This document shows positions 1-8,874 of a stretch of DNA of 37,761 bases, one piece after another. Source of the DNA: Pseudonocardiales bacterium (GTDB lineage: Bacteria > Actinomycetota > Actinomycetes > Mycobacteriales > Jatrophihabitantaceae); assembly GCA_025966155.1 (NCBI GenBank), contig JAOPVO010000319.1, positions 1 through 37,761 on the forward strand, read 5' to 3'. The notes beneath the pieces were generated by a model. That model was not told the DNA's origin. It saw only the letters and a program-made list of their open reading frames with translations, and did not search any database. The position numbers were made by a program, and so were the translations under genes. Each line of letters starts with the position of its first letter. The stretch's first letter is position 1.

Positions 1-239
1 AGAACGGCGCCCTCGCGGTAGCCGGCGATGCGGCCGCTGGCCACCAGGCGGCCGCCGCTTCGGCTGATCTCCAGGATCGTGCCGACGTACTCGGACTCGT
101 TGCCGTCCATACGGAACAGCGGCACGGGCATCATCGGCCAGTTCAGCGCGCCGGGCTCGATCGATCGCCCGTCGGCGGCGGCCTCGTCCTCGATAGCGAG
201 CACGCCGGTCCACGTGCTCCAGGCTGCGGTCTCGGTCAT
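1..239 (-). CDS. Partial CDS (3' end off window), phage capsid-maturation/prohead-protease-like N-terminus
   Basis: Minus-strand reading from the ATG at 239 gives MTETAAWSTWTGVLAIEDEAAADGRSIEPGALNWPMMPVPLFRMDGNESEYVGTILEISRSGGRLVASGRIAGYREGAV, open to the window edge; the W-x-G-V-L-A-x-E...DGR.I.PGAL.W...P.PL pattern resembles actinophage capsid maturation proteases. Confidence 0.55.
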   Translation of the reverse strand, partial: MTETAAWSTWTGVLAIEDEAAADGRSIEPGALNWPMMPVPLFRMDGNESEYVGTILEISRSGGRLVASGRIAGYREGAV

Positions 240-330
240 CCAGCGACCGTATCGGAGCCGTGCCGACTCGACACGTGTGGCCCGCCGCCGGGTTCCGGGC
301 AACGGGCCACACGGTGGAGCGATCCAGCGG

Positions 331-1995
331 CTACTTGCTGGGTGAGTCTGCGTCCACCCAGACGTCCGCGGCCCAGGCCCGGGCGTACGCCGGATTCGGA
401 TACATGTTGTGCACCCAGCTCTGCTGGATCTGCAGGGTCGAGCCCTGCATCCCGAGCACGGGGTTCGACACATTCTCGGCGATGTACGTCGAGATCTCGT
501 GCAGCTTCTTCGCCCGATCGTCGGGATCGATCGTGCTCTCCTGCGCCTTGATCATGGTGTTGAGCTTCGGGTCATCGATGTTGAACCAGTTGCGCGGGCC
601 GGCCGTCGGGTAGAACGACTGGACCCACTCGTTCACCGTCAGGAAGCCGGTGAACAGCGCGTACCCGAGCGAGTAGTCCTTCTTCTGCCAGGTTGTGTAG
701 AACGTGGCGTAGTCGAGCACCTTCAGCGTGACATTGATGCCGATGTCCTTGAGGTCCTGCTGGACCCACTGCGCCTGGTTGGTGATCGTGGGGCCCCAGC
801 CATCTGTGGTCGTGAGCTCGATATCGAATCCGTTCGGGAAGCCGGCCTCGGCCAGCAGCTTCTTGGCCGCCGTCGGGTCGTATGCGCGCAGGTCCTTCGT
901 CTCGCCGTCGGTCAGCGAGCCGGGCATGACCCCGGGGTAGGCGCCGGCCAGGGTGAATGAGGTGTAGTTGGCATCGCCCATGCCCGCGCGGTCCCAGGCC
1001 ATCGAGATCGCCTTGCGGACGCGGACGTCGTCGAAGGGCTTGATGCTCTCGTTCATGAAGATGCCATTGAGGGTCAGGCCTTCCTGGACGCGCACCGGCA
1101 CATCGGGGTTGGAGCCGAGCAGCGAGCTGTAGAGGGTCTCGCTGACGTTGCTGACATCGAGCCCGCCGGCGCGGAACGAGGCGAGCGCCGCAGCTGGGTC
1201 GGACATGATCAGCACATCGATCTCATCGAGGTACGGCTTGCCCGCGACGTAGTAGTCCGGGTTCTTGACGTAGGTGCGCTTCACCTTGCGCTCCCAGCTC
1301 TGCAGGATGAAAGGGCCCGTGCCGATAGCCTGCTGTGCAAGATCGAACTCGCCGCGCGTGCCCTCGCAGGGGAGAATCTCCATATAGAAGCTGGCCATCG
1401 TCTCGTCCAGTGCGCCGTACGGGCTCTTGAGCTTGAAGATCGCCTTGTACGGGTCGGTGGCGTCGACGCTGGCCACGATGTCCATCAGGTTCTTCTGCAC
1501 ACCGGGCAGCGTCTGGATGCGCTCGACTGTGCATTTGACGTCGGCTGCGGTGAATTCGCGGCCACTGACCGGCGCGATGTTCTGCCACTTCACGCCCTTG
1601 CGCAGGTTGAACGTCCAGGTCAGGCCGTCGTCGGTGTGGTCCCAGGTCTCGGCCAGATCGCCTGTGAACTCCTGGCTGTAGTAGGGGATGTCCTTGCCGT
1701 ACTTGTAGGCGACGAGCGTGCTGTACACGATCCCGGAGGTCCCGAAGTGGGTGTACGCCGACGCCGCCTTGTGCGGATCGACAGTGGGCGCATCGCTGGG
1801 GTCGGTGATCACGATCTTGCCGCCGGACTGCGGCGGGCCGTCGGTCGGCAGCGCGCCGTTGATGATCCCGGTGACATCGGCGGACTCGAACTCGTCGCTG
1901 CCCCCTCCGCCGGATGAGCCGCCGCCGCCGCAGGCCGCGAGCAGGGTGAGCGCGAGTGCGCCGGCGGTCAGCCCGGCCAGTCTTCCGCTGTGCAT
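331..1995 (-). CDS. ABC transporter substrate-binding lipoprotein, family 5 (peptide/nickel type)
   Basis: Lipobox LTLLAAC at N-terminus; SBP_bac_5-like text (DLAETWDHTDDGLTWTFNLRKGVKWQN, KAISMAWDRAG, AKKLLAEAGFPNGF). Confidence 0.93.
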   Translation of the reverse strand: MHSGRLAGLTAGALALTLLAACGGGGSSGGGGSDEFESADVTGIINGALPTDGPPQSGGKIVITDPSDAPTVDPHKAASAYTHFGTSGIVYSTLVAYKYGKDIPYYSQEFTGDLAETWDHTDDGLTWTFNLRKGVKWQNIAPVSGREFTAADVKCTVERIQTLPGVQKNLMDIVASVDATDPYKAIFKLKSPYGALDETMASFYMEILPCEGTRGEFDLAQQAIGTGPFILQSWERKVKRTYVKNPDYYVAGKPYLDEIDVLIMSDPAAALASFRAGGLDVSNVSETLYSSLLGSNPDVPVRVQEGLTLNGIFMNESIKPFDDVRVRKAISMAWDRAGMGDANYTSFTLAGAYPGVMPGSLTDGETKDLRAYDPTAAKKLLAEAGFPNGFDIELTTTDGWGPTITNQAQWVQQDLKDIGINVTLKVLDYATFYTTWQKKDYSLGYALFTGFLTVNEWVQSFYPTAGPRNWFNIDDPKLNTMIKAQESTIDPDDRAKKLHEISTYIAENVSNPVLGMQGSTLQIQQSWVHNMYPNPAYARAWAADVWVDADSPSK

Positions 1996-2077
1996 GAGAT
2001 GAGTTCCCTTCGAGAACGGCGTTGTTCCAGGGGTTTGTCCCGCCCGCCCAGCCGGCGGTGACAGGAAGATCGGTGAG

Positions 2078-3094
2078 TCAGCGAGCGAACGTCCGGCTGC
2101 GGGCCTCCTCGTATTCCGCAGCGAGGCGATCGACGACCTCGGCCACCGAGAGGATCTCCTTGACCCCGGAGACCGAGTGGCCCGCGCTCCAGAGGTCGCG
2201 GTACCGCTTCGGGCCCGGTGCGGGCTCGCCGTCGCCCGGGAGGCCGGACATGCCGGTGAATGGGCGGGCCTCGACGCCGTAGTCGGCGGGGTCCAGTCCG
2301 GCCGCGACGATGGACTTGCGCATCATGTTGGTCTGCAGCCCGTTGCCGAGCGCGTTGGTGAGGTGGATGTCGTCCAGCTCGCTGTCGACGATCATCTGAC
2401 GCTGCTCGGGCTGGGCGTTGGATTCATGGGTGGCGATGAACCGCGTGCCCATGTATCCGAGGTCGCACCCCAGGGCCTGGGCCGCCCACAGCGACCAGCC
2501 GTCCGCCTGGCCGCCGGACACCACGACGACCCCGTCGAACATCGCGCGCACCGCCCGCACGAAGGAGAAGGGATTGGCGTAGCCGGTCTGGCCGCCGGCG
2601 CCGGCCGTCAGCAGGATGAGGCCATCGACGCCGACCGCCATAGCGCGCTCGGCGTGCTTGACGCTGGCCACATCGGCCCAGACCTCGATGCCTGCGTCAT
2701 GCAGCGCCGGCAGGACGTGCGCCGGCGATCCGACGCTCGTGATGACCACGGGCGGCCGGTGGGCGATGATCGCTGCGAGGTCGGAGTCCAAGCGGGTGTT
2801 GGACTTGTGCACGATCAGGTTCGGAACATAGGGAGCTGTGGCCTCGCCGCTATCCTGCGCCTGGGCGAGTGCATCCTCGATGCGGGTGAGCCACTGCTCC
2901 AGCTCGCCCTCGCCGCGGGGATTGGCGGTGGGGAAGGACCCGAGGATCCCGGCGCGGCAGGCCGCAATCACCAGCTCAGGCCCGGAGACGATGAGCATCG
3001 GCGCGGATATGACGGGCACCCGGAGGCGCGCGAGCAGCGAGTCGATAGGACGGGGCGATGTTCCCAGCGCGTGCGTCATTGCACTCCTAGCCAT
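2078..3094 (-). CDS. Nitronate monooxygenase / 2-nitropropane dioxygenase-like flavoprotein
   Basis: RLRVPVISAPMLIVSGPELVIAACRAGILGSFPT..., GVDGLILLTAGAGGQTG, VSGGQADG, DLGYMGTRFIATHES typical of NMO family. Confidence 0.92.
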   Translation of the reverse strand: MARSAMTHALGTSPRPIDSLLARLRVPVISAPMLIVSGPELVIAACRAGILGSFPTANPRGEGELEQWLTRIEDALAQAQDSGEATAPYVPNLIVHKSNTRLDSDLAAIIAHRPPVVITSVGSPAHVLPALHDAGIEVWADVASVKHAERAMAVGVDGLILLTAGAGGQTGYANPFSFVRAVRAMFDGVVVVSGGQADGWSLWAAQALGCDLGYMGTRFIATHESNAQPEQRQMIVDSELDDIHLTNALGNGLQTNMMRKSIVAAGLDPADYGVEARPFTGMSGLPGDGEPAPGPKRYRDLWSAGHSVSGVKEILSVAEVVDRLAAEYEEARSRTFAR

Positions 3095-3185
3095 GTAGTC
3101 CGACTGCTGGAGTCAACCGCACGGCAAGGCCCAATGCGTGCCCAATCCCGGAATCGATTGTCCCTGGATATGGCATAGTTGCCGA

Positions 3186-4097
3186 ATGGAAGTCGAGCGG
3201 CTCGCCGCGTTCCTGGCCCTCTCGGAGGAGCTCAACTTCCGTCGGGCGGCCGAGCGGCTGCACGTGGCGACATCGCCGCTGAGCCGCTATATCCGGGACC
3301 TCGAGGCCGAGCTCGGGGTCCGGCTGTTCGACCGGGGGACGCGCCATGTGCGGCTGACGGGCGCCGGTGCGGCCCTGATCCCGCACGCGCAGGAGATCCT
3401 CGCCTCGATGTCCGCGGCTACGCGCGCGGTGCGGTCCGCGTCCGGCGAGCCGGTGGCCCTGGCGCTGGGCGTGCGGGTGCTCAGCCCGGCGTTCCAGCGC
3501 GAGATCGAGCAGGTGCTCGCCACTGCCCGCCCGGCCTCGCGGATACACGCCGTCCCGCTGGAGTCATCGGTTCAGGTCCGCCAGATCCTGAGCGGGGAGC
3601 TCGATATCGGCATCCTGCTGGTGGATGCGCTGCCGGCCGCCTTGGGCTCGCGCCCGCTGATGCGGGAGACCATGGGCATCGCCATGCCCGACACGCCGGC
3701 CAACCGGGCGCTGCCGCTGGTGCGCCCGCGGCATCTGGCCCAGCTGCGGATGATCGCCATCGGCAGCTCGCAGGACGTGCCGACGGTGGCCGTCCGATCG
3801 ATCGGGGGCGACTACCACAGGGAGAGCCTCGGCAGCGTCCCGGGATTGGACATCATCCCGGGCGGGATCCGGTCGATGATCGCCTCCGGCGGCTACTGCG
3901 CGTTCGTGTCGGCCGATCCGGCGTCGCCCTGGAATGCCGCCATCCTGGGGGAGGGCGTGGTGCTCCGGCCCCTGCCCGCCAGCTTCCCCAAGCCGGTCAC
4001 CGCGGCGGTCTGGCGCCGATCGCGCACCGCGCCGGACGACATGGGCGAGTTCATCGGCGCGCTGCGCCGGGCCTTCCCGGCGCCGGTCGAGCTCTAG
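3186..4097 (+). CDS. LysR-family transcriptional regulator
   Basis: MEVERLAAFLALSEELNFRRAAERLHVATSPLSRYIRDLEAELGVRLFDRGTRHVRLTGAG is a canonical LysR HTH; divergent from the NMO gene. Confidence 0.93.
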   Translation: MEVERLAAFLALSEELNFRRAAERLHVATSPLSRYIRDLEAELGVRLFDRGTRHVRLTGAGAALIPHAQEILASMSAATRAVRSASGEPVALALGVRVLSPAFQREIEQVLATARPASRIHAVPLESSVQVRQILSGELDIGILLVDALPAALGSRPLMRETMGIAMPDTPANRALPLVRPRHLAQLRMIAIGSSQDVPTVAVRSIGGDYHRESLGSVPGLDIIPGGIRSMIASGGYCAFVSADPASPWNAAILGEGVVLRPLPASFPKPVTAAVWRRSRTAPDDMGEFIGALRRAFPAPVEL

Positions 4098-4131
4098 GTC
4101 ACGCGCAGGGCGGAGTAGGGCTCCATCGTCT

Positions 4132-4148
4132 GAGAGGAAACCCAGAGG
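4132..4148. promoter_or_regulatory. Candidate OmpR-family response-regulator site (direct repeat AGAGG-N6-AGAGG)
   Basis: GAGAGGAAACCCAGAGG; near-identical copy at 6906-6922 upstream of the ferric-reductase gene; 11-bp repeat period. Confidence 0.5.
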
Positions 4149-4193
4149 CCCGTATCGCACCGAGCATGTGCCGGAAAGGGGATGCTTCCGCGC

Positions 4194-4673
4194 ATGCCCA
4201 ATGAGATCAACGGAATTCCCGCGCATGCCCTTGTGGTGCATGCGGTGGTGATTCTCGTGCCGCTTGCCGCAGTTCTGTCTATCGTCAGCTGCCTATGGCC
4301 GGCCGCAAGGCGGCGGCTGGGTATCCTCGTCCCCTTGTCCGCGCTCGTCGGCCTCATCTTCGTTCCGTTGGCGACCAGCGCGGGGGAGTGGCTGGAGAAG
4401 CACGTCCAAGAGACCGATCTCGTGCGCCGCCACACCGAGCTGGGCGATTCGCTGACCGTCTGGGCCATCCTGCTGTTCGCCCTCTCGGCCCTGCTCTGGC
4501 TCCTGGACACCGCAGGCCGCCGGTCCTGGGGGCTGCCGCCGTTCCTGCGCTCGGTGTGGGCCCGCCGGATCGGCGGATTGCTGCTCATGGCAGTTGCGGC
4601 TGTGTCGATTATCCAGGTGTACCGAATCGGCGACTCGGGCGCCAAGGCCGTGTGGGACGGCCGCACATCCTGA
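4194..4673 (+). CDS. DUF2231-like membrane protein
   Basis: NEINGIPAHALVVHAVVILVPLAAVLSI... four hydrophobic segments and PAHALVVH motif; ORF track also allows a start at 4182. Confidence 0.72.
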   Translation: MPNEINGIPAHALVVHAVVILVPLAAVLSIVSCLWPAARRRLGILVPLSALVGLIFVPLATSAGEWLEKHVQETDLVRRHTELGDSLTVWAILLFALSALLWLLDTAGRRSWGLPPFLRSVWARRIGGLLLMAVAAVSIIQVYRIGDSGAKAVWDGRTS

Positions 4674-4681
4674 GGGGGAGG

Positions 4682-6127
4682 CTACTGGGCGGGGGCAGAT
4701 TGCATAGGCAAGGTCGCGCCGACGATGGTCCGGCCCGGTTCGCTGGAGAACACGATTCGACCACGGTGGGCCGCGACGACCGCCGCCACGATCGCCAGGC
4801 CGAGGCCGCTGCCGCGGGGGTGGGCGGCGTCGTGGTCAGCGGCCCGGGCGAAGCGCTCGAAGATGCGGCCCTGGGCCTCGAGCGGCACGCCGGGGCCGTC
4901 GTCGGTGACCAGCCAGCTGGCATGGGCGGTGGGTGCGCCCTCCGGATCGCCGGTCAGCTCGATCGTGACTGTCGTCCCGGCCGGGGTATGGACGCGGGCG
5001 TTGGTGACGAGGTTCGTCAGCAGCTGGCGCAGCTGCCGCTCGTCGCCCTCCATGGTGACCGGCTGCTCCGGCAGATGCAGCACCCAGCGGTGATCGGGCG
5101 CGGTGGCCTGGGCCGCTGCGGCCACGTCGATGGTGATCACACTGAGGTCGACCGGTGCGCGGGCGGTCTCGGCCAGCGCATCGAGACGGGCAAGCAGAAG
5201 GAGGTCCTCGACCAGCACCCCCATCCGGCTGGCCTCGCCCTCGATCCGCTGCAACGCGGCCCGCATCGCGTCGGCGTCGGTGTGACCCGGCCGCAGGGCC
5301 AGCTCGCTGTAGCCGCGGATGATTGTCAAGGGGGTGCGCAGCTCATGGCTGGCATCGGCCAGGAACTCCCGGAGCTGCACCTCGCTGCGCTCGCGGGCAT
5401 GCAACGACGTCTCGATATTACCGAGCATGCGATCGAAGGCGGTGGACAGCCGTCCGACCTCGGTGGTCCGGTCGCCGTCGGCCAGCGGCGCGGGCAGCGC
5501 GACACTCCCGCTCTGCAGCGGCATTGTCGAGATCAAGTCCGCCAGCCCCGTGACGCGGGCAAGTGGCCGCAGGGCCAGTTGAACGGCGGGCCGCGCCGCC
5601 GCGGCGGCGACCAGCAGCGCGACGCCGAGGATGGCGCCCTCGAGGATGAGCAGCTTGGCTATGGTCTCGTTCAGCTCGTGCTCGGGCAGCCCGGTCACCA
5701 GCACATCGCCATCGCGGCCACGGACGGCCTGGAGCCGGTATCGGCCCAAGCCGTCGACATCGAGGCTCACGATGTCCCCGTTCGGCTCGATCGCGGCCAG
5801 CTGCGATACCGCCCGCACCGATAGCGACGATGCGGCTGTATCGGTGCCGACCACGCCGAATGCGGTGATCGCGTTGTCGAGCAGGCGCGCGCCGAGCGTC
5901 CCGACCGCCTGGCCGGCCACGGTGCCGAGGGAGCCCGACCCGTCGTCCCCGTCCCGGTCGCCGTGCTCAAGCTGGAGGCCGTAGCGGTTCCCGGCTGCGC
6001 TCAGCTGCTGGTCCAGGCGCCCGACGAGGTACTGATGCAGCCCGATGTACGTGCCGACGGAAACGGCAGCATAGGAGGCGATCAGCACGGCGAGCAGGAG
6101 GACGACGATCCGCCTCTGCAGACTCAT
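4682..6127 (-). CDS. Two-component sensor histidine kinase (HAMP, HisKA, HATPase_c)
   Basis: MSLQRRIVVLLLAVLIASYAAVSVG..., H-box FLADASHELRTPLTIIRGYSEL, N-box LLTNLVTNARVH, G-box GSGLGLAIVAAVVAAHRG; start overlaps the upstream RR stop. Confidence 0.95.
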   Translation of the reverse strand: MSLQRRIVVLLLAVLIASYAAVSVGTYIGLHQYLVGRLDQQLSAAGNRYGLQLEHGDRDGDDGSGSLGTVAGQAVGTLGARLLDNAITAFGVVGTDTAASSLSVRAVSQLAAIEPNGDIVSLDVDGLGRYRLQAVRGRDGDVLVTGLPEHELNETIAKLLILEGAILGVALLVAAAAARPAVQLALRPLARVTGLADLISTMPLQSGSVALPAPLADGDRTTEVGRLSTAFDRMLGNIETSLHARERSEVQLREFLADASHELRTPLTIIRGYSELALRPGHTDADAMRAALQRIEGEASRMGVLVEDLLLLARLDALAETARAPVDLSVITIDVAAAAQATAPDHRWVLHLPEQPVTMEGDERQLRQLLTNLVTNARVHTPAGTTVTIELTGDPEGAPTAHASWLVTDDGPGVPLEAQGRIFERFARAADHDAAHPRGSGLGLAIVAAVVAAHRGRIVFSSEPGRTIVGATLPMQSAPAQ

Positions 6128-6897
6128 GCGGCGCCGTCCGAACCGGCCGGCTTCAGGAGATACCCGATACCGCGCACGGTATGGATCATCGGCTCGCGGC
6201 CGGCGTCGATCTTCTTGCGCAGGTAGCTGATGAACAGCTCGACGACATGGGCGTCGCCACCGAAGTCGTACTGCCAGACGCGATCCAGGATCACGGACTT
6301 CGTGAGGACCTGCCGCGGGTTGAGCATGAGCAGCCGCAGCAAATCGAATTCGGTGACGGTCAGCGCGATCTCGGTCCCGCCCCGTCGCACTTCCCTCGAT
6401 GTCTCGTCCATCGTGAGATCCCCGACCTGCAGCGACCCCTCGGCGTTCGCCTTCACCAAGTGCGAGCGCCGGAGCAGCCCCCGTACGCGGGCCAGCACCT
6501 CCTCGAGGCTGAACGGCTTGGTGACGTAGTCGTCGCCGCCCGCGGTGATCCCGGCAACGCGGTCCTCGACGGCATCGCGCGCGGTGAGGAACAGCACGCA
6601 AACCTCGGGATCGCGGGCGCGGATGCGCCGGAGCACCTCGTACCCGTCGACATCCGGGAGCATCACATCGAGGATCACGATGTCGGGCTTGAACCGGGCG
6701 GCGGCATCGACGGCCCGTGTCCCGGTGCCTGCGGTCTCGACCGACCAGCCCTCGTACCGCATGACGGTGCTGAGCAACTCCGCCAACTCGGGCTCGTCGT
6801 CGACCACGAGGGCGCGGATGGGCGCCCCATCCAGGCGAGTCAGGTCGTCGGCCACGAGGACAGCATGCCGCCTGCGCGCCTGGGCTCCGTGATTCAT
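6124..6897 (-). CDS. OmpR/PhoB-family response regulator
   Basis: RALVVDDEPELAELLSTVMRYEGW...DIVILDVMLPDVDGYEVLRRIR...LFLTARD...GGDDYVTKPFSLEEV + winged-helix C-terminus; start uncertain (alternative GTG at 6855). Confidence 0.93.
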   Translation of the reverse strand: MNHGAQARRRHAVLVADDLTRLDGAPIRALVVDDEPELAELLSTVMRYEGWSVETAGTGTRAVDAAARFKPDIVILDVMLPDVDGYEVLRRIRARDPEVCVLFLTARDAVEDRVAGITAGGDDYVTKPFSLEEVLARVRGLLRRSHLVKANAEGSLQVGDLTMDETSREVRRGGTEIALTVTEFDLLRLLMLNPRQVLTKSVILDRVWQYDFGGDAHVVELFISYLRKKIDAGREPMIHTVRGIGYLLKPAGSDGAA

Positions 6898-6905
6898 CAG
6901 CGGTC

Positions 6906-6922
6906 GAGAGGAAGCCCAGAGG
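6906..6922. promoter_or_regulatory. Candidate OmpR-family response-regulator site (second copy)
   Basis: GAGAGGAAGCCCAGAGG, 16/17 identical to 4132-4148, in the divergent RR / ferric-reductase region. Confidence 0.5.
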
Positions 6923-6943
6923 TTCGGGCCGCACAGTGGATGC

Positions 6944-8359
6944 ATGGCAATCACCGATCTGGAGGCGCGACCCACGCCGCAGATGCCCCGCCAAGCCGCA
7001 CCGGGCACCGGGCCGCAGCCGGCCTGGGCGCCGGGCCGGCAACTGCCCGTATCTGCCGCCCCACTGCTGGTGCTGACGCTGATGTGGGGCGGCGCGGCAT
7101 CGACAGTGGCGTGGTGGTGGTTGAGCACCGCCTCGGTGCACGGCCTGGCCGGCTGGTTGATTGGGGCCGGTCGGGTCACCGGGCTCGGCGCCGGCTACGC
7201 CATGGCGGTACTGCTGATCCTGATGGCCCGGATCCCGTGGCTCGATCGGGCCGTGGGCACAGACCGGCTCGTGCGCTGGCATGCCATGGGCGGGCGATAC
7301 GCAGTCTCCCTCGTTGTGGCCCACGCCGCGCTGATCCTGTGGGGCTATTCGGTCTCCGCGCACGCCAATCCGGTGGAGCAGGCCAAGACGCTGCTGCTGT
7401 CGTATCCCGATGTGCTCATGGCGACGGTCGCGGGCGCGCTGCTCGTCGCTGTCGGCATCTCCTCCGCCCGGGCGGCCCGTCGCCGGCTGCAGTACGAGAC
7501 GTGGCACCTGCTTCATCTGTATACCTATCTGGCCATTGCGCTGTCCTTCAGCCACACCTTCGCCACTGGCGAGCAGTTCACGAGCAGCGCGCCCGCTCGG
7601 TGGGCGTGGTCGGGGCTCTACCTCGGCGCCGCCGGGGCCGTCGTGTGGTTCCGCTTCCTCGTCCCCATCGTTCAGTCGCTGCGGCACCGGTTGACCGTCG
7701 CCGCGGTTCGCCTTGAGGGACCCGGCCTCGTCTCCATCTACTTCAGCGGCAAGAACCTGCACCGGCTCGATGCCCAGGCCGGCCAGTTCTTCCGCTGGCG
7801 CTTCCTGACGAAGGACCTCTGGTGGGCGGCGAATCCGTACTCGCTGTCGCTTGACCCCGCCACCGAGGGCCTGCGTATCACCGTGAAGGTCGAAGGCCGG
7901 CACAGCGAGGCGCTCATGCGCCTGGCTCCGGGCACGAGGGTTTTCGCCGAAGGGCCGGCGGGCGGGCTGACTGCGGCCCGTCGACGCCGCCGCAAGGTCC
8001 TGCTGATTGCCGGCGGCGTCGGCGTCACTCCGCTGCGGGCGATGTTCGCCTCGCTGCCCGCGGACTACGGCGACCTGACCCTGCTGGTGCGCGCCGCGTC
8101 CTGGCCGGAGGTGCCGCTGCGCGCGGAGCTCGATGCCATAGCGCGGCGGCGAGGAGCGCGCGTGGGATATCTGGTCGGCCGGCGCGCCCAGGGCTATGAC
8201 CCGCTTCATGCGTCGGCGCTGCAGCAGTTGGTGCCGGACCTCAGGGACCACGACGTCTTCCTCTGCGGGCCGGAGGGCATGACGGCCGCGGCGCACGCGG
8301 CGCTGCGGCAGGCCGGCGTCCCGCGCCGCCGCATCCACACCGAATCATTCGCGTTCTAG
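6944..8359 (+). CDS. Ferric reductase-like transmembrane / FAD-NAD(P) oxidoreductase
   Basis: Multiple TM helices with conserved His (VAHAALILWGY, WHLLHLYTYLAIALSFSHTF), FAD-binding GQFFRWRF...NPYSLS, NAD(P) motif LLIAGGVGVTPLRAM, C-terminal DVFLCGPEGM. Confidence 0.93.
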   Translation: MAITDLEARPTPQMPRQAAPGTGPQPAWAPGRQLPVSAAPLLVLTLMWGGAASTVAWWWLSTASVHGLAGWLIGAGRVTGLGAGYAMAVLLILMARIPWLDRAVGTDRLVRWHAMGGRYAVSLVVAHAALILWGYSVSAHANPVEQAKTLLLSYPDVLMATVAGALLVAVGISSARAARRRLQYETWHLLHLYTYLAIALSFSHTFATGEQFTSSAPARWAWSGLYLGAAGAVVWFRFLVPIVQSLRHRLTVAAVRLEGPGLVSIYFSGKNLHRLDAQAGQFFRWRFLTKDLWWAANPYSLSLDPATEGLRITVKVEGRHSEALMRLAPGTRVFAEGPAGGLTAARRRRRKVLLIAGGVGVTPLRAMFASLPADYGDLTLLVRAASWPEVPLRAELDAIARRRGARVGYLVGRRAQGYDPLHASALQQLVPDLRDHDVFLCGPEGMTAAAHAALRQAGVPRRRIHTESFAF

Positions 8360-8379
8360 GGAATCAGGGGAATCGGTTC

Positions 8380-8874
8380 ATGAAAAGGGTTCTGCTGGCC
8401 CTCACGGGCACCATTGCCGGACTGGTTGCGCTGCTGAGCTTCAAGGTGCAGACCGAGACGCAGGCCACGATCCTGCCGTCGGCGTCCGGGACCGGCGGCG
8501 CAACCGCCGCCCCGGGCAATGTCAACGGCACAAGCACCGCGCCGTCCGGCGGCACGACTGCGACGCCCGCGCCGACGTCCGCCGCGCCTGCGGCCACCGT
8601 GGTGACCCTCGACGGAGCCGCCGTCAGGACGCGCTATGGGACGGTGCAGGTCGAGGTGCAGATGAAGGGCGGCGCCATCGCGTCGGTGTCGTTCCTCCAG
8701 CTGACGGGACGCGATAGGCAGTCGCAGGAGATCAACGCCCATGCCGGGCCGATCCTGCTTCAGGAGACGCTCACTGTGCAAAGCGCCAAGGTCAGCACGG
8801 TGTCCGGCGCGACCTACACCAGCGACGGCTACCGGCAATCGCTGCAGAGCGCGCTGGATCAGGCGGCAAAGTGA
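8380..8874 (+). CDS. FMN-binding domain protein with signal anchor and covalent flavinylation motif
   Basis: N-terminal TM segment, Ser/Thr/Ala/Pro linker, FMN_bind-like GTVQVEVQMKGGAIASVSFLQL and C-terminal VSGATYTSDGYRQSLQSAL. Confidence 0.9.
   Translation: MKRVLLALTGTIAGLVALLSFKVQTETQATILPSASGTGGATAAPGNVNGTSTAPSGGTTATPAPTSAAPAATVVTLDGAAVRTRYGTVQVEVQMKGGAIASVSFLQLTGRDRQSQEINAHAGPILLQETLTVQSAKVSTVSGATYTSDGYRQSLQSALDQAAK

Noticed and set aside
4295-5824. 509-aa plus-strand ORF opposite the histidine kinase
   Set aside because: Antisense shadow ORF; no recognisable motifs.
4682-8338. 1218-aa minus-strand ORF
   Set aside because: Only the C-terminal 482 residues (4682-6127) are a real histidine kinase; the rest is antisense to the ferric-reductase gene and out of frame with the RR, with Arg/Pro/Gly-rich composition typical of spurious high-GC frames.
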